The translations under genes and the position numbers were made by a program. Below, piece by piece: positions 10,237-19,154 of a stretch of 64,000 bases of DNA. The DNA is from Cladosporium sp. IMV 00045 (taxonomy: Eukaryota > Ascomycota > Dothideomycetes > Cladosporiales > Cladosporiaceae). The DNA is taken from positions 1 to 64,000 of the forward strand of contig MSJI02000839.1 in the NCBI GenBank assembly GCA_001931905.2, written 5' to 3'. Positions within the stretch are counted from its first letter, which is position 1; the number at the start of each line of letters is the position of its first letter. The notes beneath the pieces were generated by a model. It was not told where the DNA came from and made no database searches. It saw nothing but the letters and a program-made list of their open reading frames with translations.

Positions 10237-11043
10237 ATATACGATATGGCCACAAACAACCCCAAGGACGACATGGCTGGTGTACAGATCAAACAACATT
10301 CGTTCGATAACGCGGTGATTGACGGCCTTCGTCAATGCCAGGCGTGCGCAGTAGAGACAGACCGTGCTCACAAGAACATGGCGAACTGCGGTAAGGATCT
10401 GATCCACTGAAGACGCCTCTGTCGGGCTTATGCTGACATGTAAGCAGGGGAGTTCATGGCTGCTTTGGCCTTCTGTATTGACACCAACCGCCGAGACATG
10501 GAGAATGCCAGAATGGTCGCCATCACCACTGATAAGCCCACAGCAGCTGACATGATCACACCCCCATGCGACAACCCAGTGGGACAAACTAGCTAGAAGC
10601 AGTAGTTTCTCCCTGGTAGCTGATCGAAGCTCTGAGTACAGGTCTTCCCTGAAACTGGGATGGTTCAGCCCAAGACCAAATCGTCGCATAAGGTAGTAGG
10701 GAAGTTGTGGCAACGGATCATCGTCGCGTGCACCCGCATAAGCTGTGCACGCGCTGGCGCAGAGATCGGCGTTGAGCAGTAAAGGTCCTAGACAACGTCG
10801 CAGATGCGGGCCCACTTCGAGAGACAATGACAGTCGAGTCTCGGTAATTGCCAAGCTCACGGCTTCCGCGTAAGCAGGAATCGATGGCTTCAAGATGTCC
10901 TCGATGATCAGATCGGAGTGCTCAAGCCAAACAGCACGGAGGTACTGGCTTGTTGCTGCGAGACTCAGTGCATCCTGAACTGTGTCGCTTGCGCTGAAAA
11001 TTTGCTTGAGTAATTCTGGGGAGAGGATGAGCAGATGGGACAT
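10162..11043 (-). CDS. F-box-like protein
   Basis: A single frame of 293 codons from an ATG at 11043. Residues about 4-45 (LLILSPELLKQIFSASDTVQ followed by an ALSLAATSQYLRAV segment) fit the F-box helix pattern, which in fungi binds Skp1 and brings substrates to SCF ubiquitin ligases. The rest is a Leu/Ser/Cys-containing region with no recognised substrate-binding repeat, as is common in the expanded fungal F-box families. The C-terminal 25 residues overlap, on the opposite strand, exon 2 of the small secreted protein gene, so the true 3' end may differ if a late intron exists. The substrate cannot be inferred. Confidence 0.65.
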   Translation of the reverse strand: MSHLLILSPELLKQIFSASDTVQDALSLAATSQYLRAVWLEHSDLIIEDILKPSIPAYAEAVSLAITETRLSLSLEVGPHLRRCLGPLLLNADLCASACTAYAGARDDDPLPQLPYYLMRRFGLGLNHPSFREDLYSELRSATREKLLLLASLSHWVVAWGCDHVSCCGLISGDGDHSGILHVSAVGVNTEGQSSHELPCLHVSISPTEASSVDQILTAVRHVLVSTVCLYCARLALTKAVNHRVIERMLFDLYTSHVVLGVVCGHIVYSGASTSSQRCGDVCGVVDNKSRCR

Positions 11044-11857
11044 GGGAGAGACCTGGCGATGAAGCGTGGAGGTGATGAGTCCTGGAGAGTGGAGGCGGCG
11101 CGGCCAGAAATCTCAATCGACTATCTTGGAAGTCATAAAGTCGTGATCACGAAGCACACTAGTCTTTGACCCCGAGAGTACACGCATGTTGGGCGTGTAA
11201 GAAGAAGTCATCGCATGGTAGGAGACATGTCAGAGCAGCAAAGTGAAGTTCACCTGACGCGAAGGCGGCAAACGGAGCAATCACAGTCAAGCGGGTGGGT
11301 CCGGAGCTTTCGGCAGGAATCGGCAAAGGTCTCAATAGGCTCTCGCCATTCACTGAGCCTATCTGCACTGCCGAGACCACCTCACTCTTGCTTTTTCAAG
11401 ATGTCGTGTCTGCCCGGGCTAGAGCAGAAGGCATTGTGATCGATTTGCGAGCAAAAGATGAATTTCTAGCTCAGGTCGCCTTCTGTCTGAACTTCACGAG
11501 CAGGCAGCATGCTCGTGAAGGGGAGAACAGCATGTGACAGCATATTGCTGACACAGCGTCGTGCGACTAGCCGTCTCGCCGTATCATTGGCGCTTTCGAC
11601 TGTCGGATTTCGCCAAACATGACTTTAGATCAGTCGACTTCAATGGTACCCCGTCATTCGCCGCAGACATCTTCGAAAGAATCACCGATCCCTCACATGT
11701 TCCTGCGAGAACACGCATTGGGATACGGAGATCACCGGCATGAGTACTGGTATAAGACTGGACGAGTGCCTGACGTGGAGGATGTCTTCCCTCGCCATCA
11801 GCACTGCAACGCTACCTCATCAATCATTGAAAACACACAAACAACTCCCCAAAGTTA
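11044..11857. other. divergent intergenic region, no gene seen
   Basis: Contains overlapping frames of 60-80 codons in several phases, none with a signal peptide, domain or consistent exon structure. It serves as the 5' flank of both the F-box gene and the small heat-shock gene. No convincing heat-shock element of the alternating GAA/TTC type was found by eye. Confidence 0.45.
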
Positions 11858-12445
11858 ATGCCCGTACGACCCTACCTGGAAGAAATGGCCGACATGCCCG
11901 TGCCCCTGTTCGCGTACGACGCACCGCCCACCCTGGCCGACCACCCACACGCCCGCGAGCACCAACACACGACCTTCATGCAATACCTGGCGCGCAAGCA
12001 GCCCGACCCAAAGAACTACCCCAACTACCCGGACGTGGACATCCGCGACGCCATCAACCACTACCTGATCGAGCTCGAATGCCCAGGCATCAAAGACGCA
12101 GCCGACATCCACTGCCAGTGGACGAGCTCGCGGCACCTGACCGTCACCGGCGACATCGCCCGTCCTGAGTACGTTGGGAGTGGAAAAGATGACGTTTTAG
12201 CGCTGATGCCAATGCTTTGCAGGGAAAGCCAGATCGAAGCGCAGATCGAGAGCAGGCCCGTCTACCTAGTTCTTGGAGAGAGACGCATTGGCTCTTTCCG
12301 TCGCAACTTCACCTTTCCCGTGGAGGTCGAGCAGGAGAACATGACTGCCAAGCTTGAGGCTGGACTGTTGAAGATCGTGTTGCCGAAGCACAAGCATCAT
12401 GCTCCGAAAGGGACGGGAAAGGTCGACATTGATGTCATTGAGTGA
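11858..12445 (+). CDS. small heat-shock protein (Hsp20/alpha-crystallin family)
   Basis: ATG at 11858. The product is a small chaperone that would hold unfolding proteins in soluble oligomers under stress. It has an N-terminal arm, then the alpha-crystallin domain from about DVDIRDAINHYLIELECPGI to the end, with the usual GLLKIVLPK strand near the C-terminus and a short tail ending DVIE. The frame is open to 12445 (195 aa), but bases 12169-12222 form a textbook intron (GTACGT ... GCTGAT ... TTTGCAG) of 54 nt, a multiple of three without a stop. Removing it joins RPE to ESQIEAQIESRPVYL and restores the beta-sandwich spacing, so the main product is probably 177 aa (exons 11858-12168 and 12223-12445). 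The intron-retaining form would have 18 extra residues inside the domain. Confidence 0.85.
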   Translation: MPVRPYLEEMADMPVPLFAYDAPPTLADHPHAREHQHTTFMQYLARKQPDPKNYPNYPDVDIRDAINHYLIELECPGIKDAADIHCQWTSSRHLTVTGDIARPEYVGSGKDDVLALMPMLCRESQIEAQIESRPVYLVLGERRIGSFRRNFTFPVEVEQENMTAKLEAGLLKIVLPKHKHHAPKGTGKVDIDVIE

Positions 12446-12513
12446 ACGTCTTTTGGGTCTGCGATTCTATGCGAGGAGTTCTTAGATTGCCGGAGTGAGT
12501 ACCTGTATGGGAA

Positions 12514-13539
12514 TTATGTATCTGCAACCTTGATAACCAATTTGCCTCTTGACCTGCCCGTCTTCAGTCTGGCAAAAGCCTCTGCAAATCCACCGAGATC
12601 ATACACCTTCTCTATAGCAGGCTTCAATTTCCCTTCCGCTATCCACTGCGTGATCCGGACGAAGTCTTTCGCGTCGCTTTTGCGTAGGAGGAATCTCGCC
12701 GTTCGTTTGCCCCCACCAAGCCAGGCAGGGATGTACAATATCTTCACCATGTTGATGATGTGCGGTAACGTGATGGCCCCGGCGATGTTGACGTAGATGC
12801 CATCAGGTTTGAGATAGTCGTGTGCGTTCCAATACAGCTCAGGGCTGTTGACATTGTCCACGAGCAGATCGTACTGTGTGCCTCGTCGCTGGAGATGCTT
12901 GACGATATCTGTAGTCTTGTAGTCAATGACCTCGTCGGCTCCTAAGGACTTGCAGAAGTCGACATTAGCACCAGAGCAAGTCGTCGTGACTATGCAGCCC
13001 AGGATCTTTGCAATCTGGATGCCGAAAGAACCAGTGCCGCCGCTGCCACCGTTGATGAACACCTTCGAGCCTTCCTTGACGTATGGGGCTAGGCATTGGT
13101 ATGCAGTCAAGCCTGCAACGCCCAGCGTAGCTCCGTCTTCCATGCTCACGCTTTCTGGAAGTTTTACGACGTTCTCTTTGCCGCTAACTAAGAGATACTC
13201 GGCGAGAGCACCAAACGAAGGTGGATCACTCCGTCCAAACACTCTGTCGCCAGGCTTCAGATGCGGCAATGTCGTAGAGACCACAATTCCGGCGTAATCG
13301 CCTGCGGGCGTTGCAGGTTTGCTGAGTTTGAGAGCTCGGAAAGGCGCGAATTCGGGAAGTTTGTAGTCCACTGGGTTGATTGATGAGTATTCCACTCTGA
13401 CAAGCGCGGAGTTTTCAGCGAGAGCTGTGGCATTTGGTGGTAGAGACGCCGTCGCATTGATTTTGAGATTCTTTTCGATGCCGTCATTCATCGACGACCA
13501 TTGCGCTGCTCTCATGGTGGGTGGAATTGCGTCTGCCAT
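12514..13539 (-). CDS. MDR-family NAD(P)-dependent oxidoreductase (quinone reductase/enoyl reductase type)
   Basis: A single-exon frame of 341 codons from an ATG at 13539. It has the two-domain medium-chain dehydrogenase/reductase architecture: an N-terminal GroES-like domain (SSINPVDYKLPEF, AGIVVSTTLPHLKPGDRVFG) and a Rossmann domain with the nucleotide-binding motif INGGSGGTGSFGIQIAKILG near residues 160-180. The catalytic-zinc ligands of alcohol dehydrogenases are not evident, placing it with the zinc-free quinone oxidoreductase/RTN4IP1-like branch, which reduces quinones or activated alkenes using NADPH. The exact substrate is not deducible. It is divergent from the haloperoxidase-like gene across about 740 bases; co-regulation is possible but not shown. 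Confidence 0.85.
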   Translation of the reverse strand: MADAIPPTMRAAQWSSMNDGIEKNLKINATASLPPNATALAENSALVRVEYSSINPVDYKLPEFAPFRALKLSKPATPAGDYAGIVVSTTLPHLKPGDRVFGRSDPPSFGALAEYLLVSGKENVVKLPESVSMEDGATLGVAGLTAYQCLAPYVKEGSKVFINGGSGGTGSFGIQIAKILGCIVTTTCSGANVDFCKSLGADEVIDYKTTDIVKHLQRRGTQYDLLVDNVNSPELYWNAHDYLKPDGIYVNIAGAITLPHIINMVKILYIPAWLGGGKRTARFLLRKSDAKDFVRITQWIAEGKLKPAIEKVYDLGGFAEAFARLKTGRSRGKLVIKVADT

Positions 13540-14276
13540 GGTAAACTTGGGATGGTGTTGCTTTTTGCTCTCTTCTCTGGAACGCGTCGTCTTGACTTAC
13601 TTTTGTATCCCCATGGCTTGCACTTCTGACAAATTCAGACTTATTGAAGCCGAGGATGCCTACCTAGTAATGAGCATGCTTATCAACATGAGCGAACCTA
13701 GCAGCGCTTCTGTGGGTGTGTGTTTGTATGAGGTGCCCCAGAGTTTATGCAAACAGCTGCATGATCATGGCAATTTATGCAACAGTTGTGCAGAACTTGC
13801 GCCAAGTTGCCCCGACTCCGAAAGCAATTCTTTGCGGCGCAAGGAAACTCAAAAACTTACGTGCGTTACGAAGACGAGCGACACTCTGATAGTCTGTGAC
13901 AATCATCTCTGATCTGTCCCGCAATAAAAGGCTCGGTATAGGTCCCGCTGAGAAGATTGCCATCATTCATCGGTGGTCGTGGATGGGCCAGCGCTCGTAT
14001 TACCACTATGCCACCCATACGACACCACTCGTAGTTGGTCTGGCCTTAGTGTATCTGCCTGCTGCTTCGCGAAGTCGAGGCTTCACTTCTAGCTTCGCAG
14101 CTCCAGCCATCTGAACAAACTCAAAACGCACCTCACCATAGCTCAACTGCGGGGTTTCCATTGAGATGGATGATACAAAAGACAGACTCGTCTGGGAAGG
14201 GCATCCGGGGTGTCCTGTTTCTGACCCCAAAACCATTCCTGGCTGATCAAATTAACATCTCCCGTGAAGCTCTACA
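13540..14276. other. divergent promoter region, no gene seen
   Basis: About 737 bases between two divergently transcribed enzymes. Frames here are short and overlapping. A shared bidirectional promoter is plausible. Confidence 0.45.
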
Positions 14277-15089
14277 ATGCCTTACATCACCACCAAAGAC
14301 GGAACCGAGATCTACTACAAAGATTGGGGCAACAAGCAAGCCCAACCCGCAGTCTTCAGCCATGGCTGGCCTCTGAGCTCCGACGACTGGGAGAACCAAA
14401 TGTTCTTCCTAGCAAACGAAGGCTATCGGGTGATCGGTCACGACCGTCGCGGTCATGGACGTTCCAGCCAGCCGTGGGACAACAACAACATGGACACCTA
14501 CGCGGACGACCTCTACGAGCTGATGGAAAAGCTCGACCTCAAGAACGCAATGATGGTGGGCCATTCGACCGGCGGAGGAGAGGTGGTGAGAGTCCTGGGT
14601 CGGCACGGGTCGAGTCGAGTCTCCAGAGCGGTGCTCGTGGGCGCTGTGCCACCGCATTTAGTGGCCGGCGTGCCTCTCTCAACATTCGACTCGTTCCGCG
14701 AAGCGATGCTGCAGGACCGGTCGAAGTTCTTCATCGACGTGCCATCCGGTCCGTTCTTTGGCTATAACAGGCCGAACGCCAACGTGAGTCAGGGCAAGAT
14801 CTGGAGCTGGTGGCAGCAGGGGATGATGTGCGGGTTCAAGAACGCGTTTGACAGCATCAAAGCGTTTTCGGAGACGGACTTCACCCATGATTTGCAGGGG
14901 ATAGATATTCCCGTTCTCGTGCTTCACGGTGATGACGATCAGGTCGTTCCGATCGATGTGAGTGCAAGGAAAACGATTAACTTGTTGAAGAAGGGCACTC
15001 TAAAGGAGATTCCGGGCGCGCCGCATGCGCTGCCGACGATTAATGTCGAAGAAGTCAACCGGGAGTTGTTGGCGTTTCTGAAGTCTTGA
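14277..15089 (+). CDS. alpha/beta hydrolase of the cofactor-free haloperoxidase group
   Basis: An intronless frame of 270 codons from an ATG at 14277. The start MPYITTKDGTEIYYKDWG, oxyanion segment FSHGWPL, GHDRRGHGRS, the nucleophile elbow GHSTGGGEV (Ser about 97), the HGDDDQVVPI acid loop (Asp about 220) and GAPH (His about 250) give a complete Ser-Asp-His triad. Length and motif order match bacterial non-heme chloroperoxidase/perhydrolase-like esterases. Known members hydrolyse esters and can form peracids in vitro; the physiological substrate in fungi is generally unknown. It lacks a signal peptide, so is expected in the cytosol. Being intronless and very bacterial in sequence, it may descend from an old bacterial transfer, although similar genes are scattered through ascomycetes. 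Confidence 0.88.
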   Translation: MPYITTKDGTEIYYKDWGNKQAQPAVFSHGWPLSSDDWENQMFFLANEGYRVIGHDRRGHGRSSQPWDNNNMDTYADDLYELMEKLDLKNAMMVGHSTGGGEVVRVLGRHGSSRVSRAVLVGAVPPHLVAGVPLSTFDSFREAMLQDRSKFFIDVPSGPFFGYNRPNANVSQGKIWSWWQQGMMCGFKNAFDSIKAFSETDFTHDLQGIDIPVLVLHGDDDQVVPIDVSARKTINLLKKGTLKEIPGAPHALPTINVEEVNRELLAFLKS

Positions 15090-15525
15090 GGGCTAGCATT
15101 CCTTGTTTCTCAGACTATATGTAGTGCTTCTGTGCTTCAGGCAGTATTTTGCGGATTCTGTTGTCACCATGAGTGAGTCGGCAAGCAAGAACAGGAATAA
15201 TAAGTTTTCCAACCGTACAGATCTAATGTACATTGGCCAAGGCGGCATCTTTTACCACGGTCGTCGAACCTCAAGACCAATGATAGTGCCACCACAAAGC
15301 GGTATGTACAGCCTCGAATCCTGCAGCGATCGGCCTCCATGAATAGCCTCGCAGTCACATGTGCGCTCGTGCAGTTACACCGGAAGACATGCAAAGCTGG
15401 AAAGTCGTGTAACTGCCCCTAATGCTGTAGGAATCTCGTCCTATCATCAAGGCTGAAACCTCAACACTTCCTCAGACCACTGGCAGCATCGCTCTACCGA
15501 CAAACACTTGCAAGAAACGCCCACG
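15090..15525. other. intergenic, no gene seen
   Basis: About 436 bases with no supportable coding frame; 3' flank of the hydrolase and 5' flank of the Cys-rich membrane protein gene. Confidence 0.45.
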
Positions 15526-16508
15526 ATGCGCACGTTATCGATCACGGCAGCCCTCCTCGCCCATCAGGCTAGTCGCCGCAGCAGACAACTGCTTCTGGCG
15601 GTCTGGCAATCAGATCCACGCGATGGAGTATCCAGAGTGGTTCGCTTGCAATAACACGCAAGTGCAAGCAGGCGGAGCGCAACTCTGCTGCCTCGGCGGC
15701 TCGTCATGCGGGCAAGATTCGATTTGCATGAAAGGCGCGGGATACTTTGTTGGTGGATGTACGGATGGGTCGTATGGGGATCCTGTTTGTCGGACTTCGT
15801 GTAGGAAGTGAACCTCTAATCTGTGTTATGAGGGGGCGGAAAGGCCAGTGGGCTGACTAAAGACTTGACGAGACTACAGCTGGCGACCTTCAAACTTGGA
15901 TACAATACAACGGCAATACGAACGCATGGGAGTGTTGCGGAAACAATGCGTGTGATGGATCACCTCCAACTGGGACCTTCTCGGCGATTGCAAGGGCTTC
16001 TTGGTCGCCAATCAAGACTGCGGCGCAGTCTGGACTCGCTTCGACCGAGACGTCGTCTTCTCCTCGATCGGCGACAAATACGATAAGTGTCAGCGCAAGG
16101 CCCATTCGAACAGACACCGGGAACGAAGAGAACACTTCAAACGAAAACAGTGGATCAAGTCTCAGCTCCGGAGCCAAAATAGGCATAGGCGTCGCGTGCG
16201 GGCTGTTCGGACTCGCTGCGATCCTCGGCGTAGCACTGTTCCTGCTGGGAAGATACAAGAAGCGAAGAGCGGGAGACATCCAAGCATACACCGTGGAAAC
16301 AAAGCAAGAGCCAGAGTTCCCGAGCGCCCAGAATGCGCCCTCGACATCACAAAAGAATCTTGCGTTGGGGGAGTTGGACGACCGTCAAGCACGGGAGTTG
16401 ATGTCGAGTCCTCAGCAAGAGTTGATGTCGCATCCTCAGATGGGGTTGCCTGCAGACGCTGCGGCAAGGGCGAAGTTGGAGGGTGGAGTTGGGCAGGTAG
16501 GGGAATAG
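15526..16508 (+). pseudogene. Cys-rich single-pass membrane protein gene with a frame break in the signal peptide
   Basis: Exons 15526-15800 and 15880-16508 with an intron 15801-15879 (GTAGGA donor, GCTGAC branch, CTACAG acceptor). The product has a Cys-rich extracellular domain (ADNCFWRSGNQ, ACNNTQVQAGGAQLCCLGGS, then a second segment with WECCGNNACDG), a Ser/Thr-rich stalk, one membrane segment (IGIGVACGLFGLAAILGVAL) followed by a basic stop-transfer RYKKRR, and a Gln/Pro-rich cytoplasmic tail. This is the layout of fungal wall-sensor-like proteins, although I cannot name the family. The signal peptide start MRTLSITAALLAH is in one frame and LVAAADNCFW in another: a net one-base surplus near 15565-15572. 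No upstream ATG exists in the second frame, so the gene is either broken or mis-assembled there. Confidence 0.6.
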
Positions 16509-17289
16509 TAGCCAGCGACAGCGAGATGGCTAAGCTATTTCTGTTTTGAAAAAGCGACAAACCAGGGTATATAGCAAAGCTTGTCAATGGTCCTTGACTC
16601 TGCACATACACGACTTATGGTACATTGAGCGCGTTCACATATACTCTGGTAAAATGCGACGCCAAGCTATCGTACAACGTCATTGCTCTGTACAGCACAG
16701 TGCATGTCTAGCATGATAATCAGTGCATGGAGTATGTCTAACTTTGCGATCTATCATCGTCAGGTATGGTGGCATTCGGTTTCCTCTTGAGTAGGAGATA
16801 TCGTTTTGTTCGCCGGCCTACTTTGCATTTTCAGCTCTCTGATCCGTGCCGCGGGCATCAGCTTCAGTCCGAATGGTCATAATCAATGACATGAATGATT
16901 GCCAGAACGCGACGCGAAGTTCTCACTTGTCTGGTTTGGTGGTCAGTCTGACAGCTTGTATTTCCGATGGACTAGAACGCATTCTCTGAGTGGGCGAGCG
17001 GGCATCCGATCGCCACCGTTGGCGGGTGCAGATGAGGGCTGTAGCCCACACAAATGGCAGATGCCGACAATGCCTTGGGATTGGCCCACGTCGTAAGCAA
17101 GCGAGGTGTTTTCCATCACAGGTTCTGACCAGCGGCCCTGGTGCGCTGCTGTTGTGTGGCATCCAGGCGTCATTCGACGCTAGCTCTGCAGGAGTGCCTC
17201 GAGAGAAGCCATACAAACGCGGCAGGCCCCGAGGGTCCAATCACTCATCATCTGCTTGCCAATACAACCCCGTTGATGTCCTTTTTCGC
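16509..17289. other. intergenic or unrecognised 5' exons of the next gene
   Basis: No clear gene. A frame continuous with the following membrane protein extends upstream to about 16990 but is Arg/Gly-rich without domain character, so I did not include it. An upstream exon may exist here. Confidence 0.4.
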
Positions 17290-17989
17290 ATGAAGCATAA
17301 AAAGCTCAAAGAATGCCTGCCAAAGATGAATCTGTTCGCTCTGCTCGTCGGTGCCTCCTTCTTTTCATCTTGCAATCGGTTCAAGTTGTATAGGACCCAG
17401 AACAACATGTCGCAAGAGCTTGAAGTCTTCCGCTTGTGCTTGGCATTGAATACAGCTTCCGGGATACTCATGCCGGTTGTCACTGATCACAACAGTCGCC
17501 TCGAGTCTACCGTGTAAGTGTCGACGGCTGCTCTGAACAGACAGACCATGCGCGTACTAAAATAAAATCAGCTGCATCATGACATGGCTCATCACCGCTC
17601 TGGTGGCTGTTTATCGCCAGCGCATTTATTTCTTCGAGTTAGTATTCCATCTCAAACCAATGGCCATCTACTGACGCTGCTTTTTGTGCAGAAAGTGGCC
17701 ATTCATCGCCATCTTGGCGTTCGCGATGCATCTGGCGGTACCCGAAAATGTCAGGCTTCTTCCTTTGACAACAACCTTGGCCAGCATCTTGCCGCAAGTG
17801 TTCGTACATAGTCGACAGTGGATCGACGAGCAGTATCAGAGTTGGCTGCGAAATGTCCGTGGCGGTTCGCGCGATGCGCATGTTGATCTAGAGAATGCTG
17901 CTGAGGAGGGGCGGCTGTTGGAAGAGAGAGTGGTCAGGTTCAACGCCGTGCATGCTTTGGACGGTGTCAGAGCTGAAGTCACGGGCTGA
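17290..17989 (+). CDS. small multispanning membrane protein, unrecognised
   Basis: Three exons: 17290-17513, 17572-17637 and 17692-17989, with introns 17514-17571 (GTAAGT...TCAG) and 17638-17691 (GTTAGT...GCAG); all frames agree and give about 195 aa. Hydrophobic segments are visible around MNLFALLVGASFFSS, LCLALNTASGILMPVV, MTWLITALVAV and FIAILAFAMHLAV, followed by a charged C-terminal tail ending in AEVTG. The preserved frame over two introns supports a real gene. The start is uncertain: ATG codons at 17290 and 17326 both fit, and more 5' coding sequence may exist upstream. I do not recognise the family or role. Confidence 0.5.
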
Positions 17990-19154
17990 GCTGCGATGTG
18001 ATCGTTTCAAATTTCATGTTGTTCGATGCCAGGCGTAAATCTTCCGCGTGGTGGTCCAGTCATCATAACGTCTTGCGCATATAAAAATCAATAACTTTTT
18101 GCTTCGTTTCCTTCTTCTCTTTCGTTTCCATTTTATCTTCTTGTTTGCATTCTTATCTTAGTTAAATTTTTGAGAACCCAGAACAGTGCAGTGTTATCGT
18201 TGGGTTCGTTCTTAGATTAATCTGAATCTGTGAAGGCGACGCTTGTCTGCCCAGAATATGTTCAGCGCAGCCAAGGCCCGGCTTCCTGCGTTGGGATTGG
18301 AAGTGAAGTCGCGAATGGAGACCGGGTGTCCACTTGCTCGGGGAGATTATGGACGACGGAGGTCCGAAGGGAAAGGATAAAGTGGACACACGAATTCAGC
18401 GGAACCAGCTGAGTGGATTGAAAGGAAGAGAGATTGCTCAGTGCGCGAGTGTGGAGATGGTGTCTTCGCACGTGTGTCGGGATCAGGGTTCGACTGCCTC
18501 TGACTATGATGATGCTCGGTGTTTTTCTTAGTGTGCCGAGCGAGCTGGGATGATGAAAGAAGGAGATAGCAAAGCCGATGATTGCATTTTTTTTTTTTCC
18601 TGTGAAGACAGTGTTGGCTTGGTCATGTCTCTTTTAATTGTGTGGGACATTGATGATTAATAATTTACTTACATGCCGCGTAATCACGTGTTGAAATGTT
18701 TTGATAGCATCGTTCCTGCCTAGAAGACTACTGCTAACCATCTGCGCCTTCCTCTTCATCCTTGCAGCTGTGTGCATGAAGTCACATCGGCATCGGCTTT
18801 CGCTGCTTCTCCCTCTCCCCGCTATCACCAACAAAGTCAGGTCAATCGATCACATCCACTCATAACTCTTCCTCTTTTCCAACACACCTCGGAGATTATA
18901 TCCTCGTCCGGCCGTTGCCACACGTGAGATCACTAACCGACGCCGCGGCTAAAAACAATCAGCTCATCTCATCTCTGCGCCACAAACATCCGCAGCATCA
19001 TCGTCACCTCCACCTCCACATAAAGACATGTCAGTCGCATAACCCGACCACGACCAATACCCTTCATTCCACACAGTGACGCCAGGTACAACCACACCCA
19101 GCTGCCGGAGCTTGAGCACCACCCTGGCCGTCAACAACCAACAGTAACGCAAAC
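17990..19154. other. intergenic with a T12 tract, no gene seen
   Basis: About 1.16 kb with no supportable gene. An uninterrupted run of twelve T residues lies at 18587-18598. The last 200 bases are CA/CT-rich and form the leader of the next gene. Confidence 0.5.

Noticed and set aside
10000..16000. A secondary-metabolite gene cluster around the MDR reductase and haloperoxidase
   Set aside because: No polyketide synthase, NRPS, terpene cyclase, P450 or pathway regulator nearby; two enzymes alone do not make a cluster.
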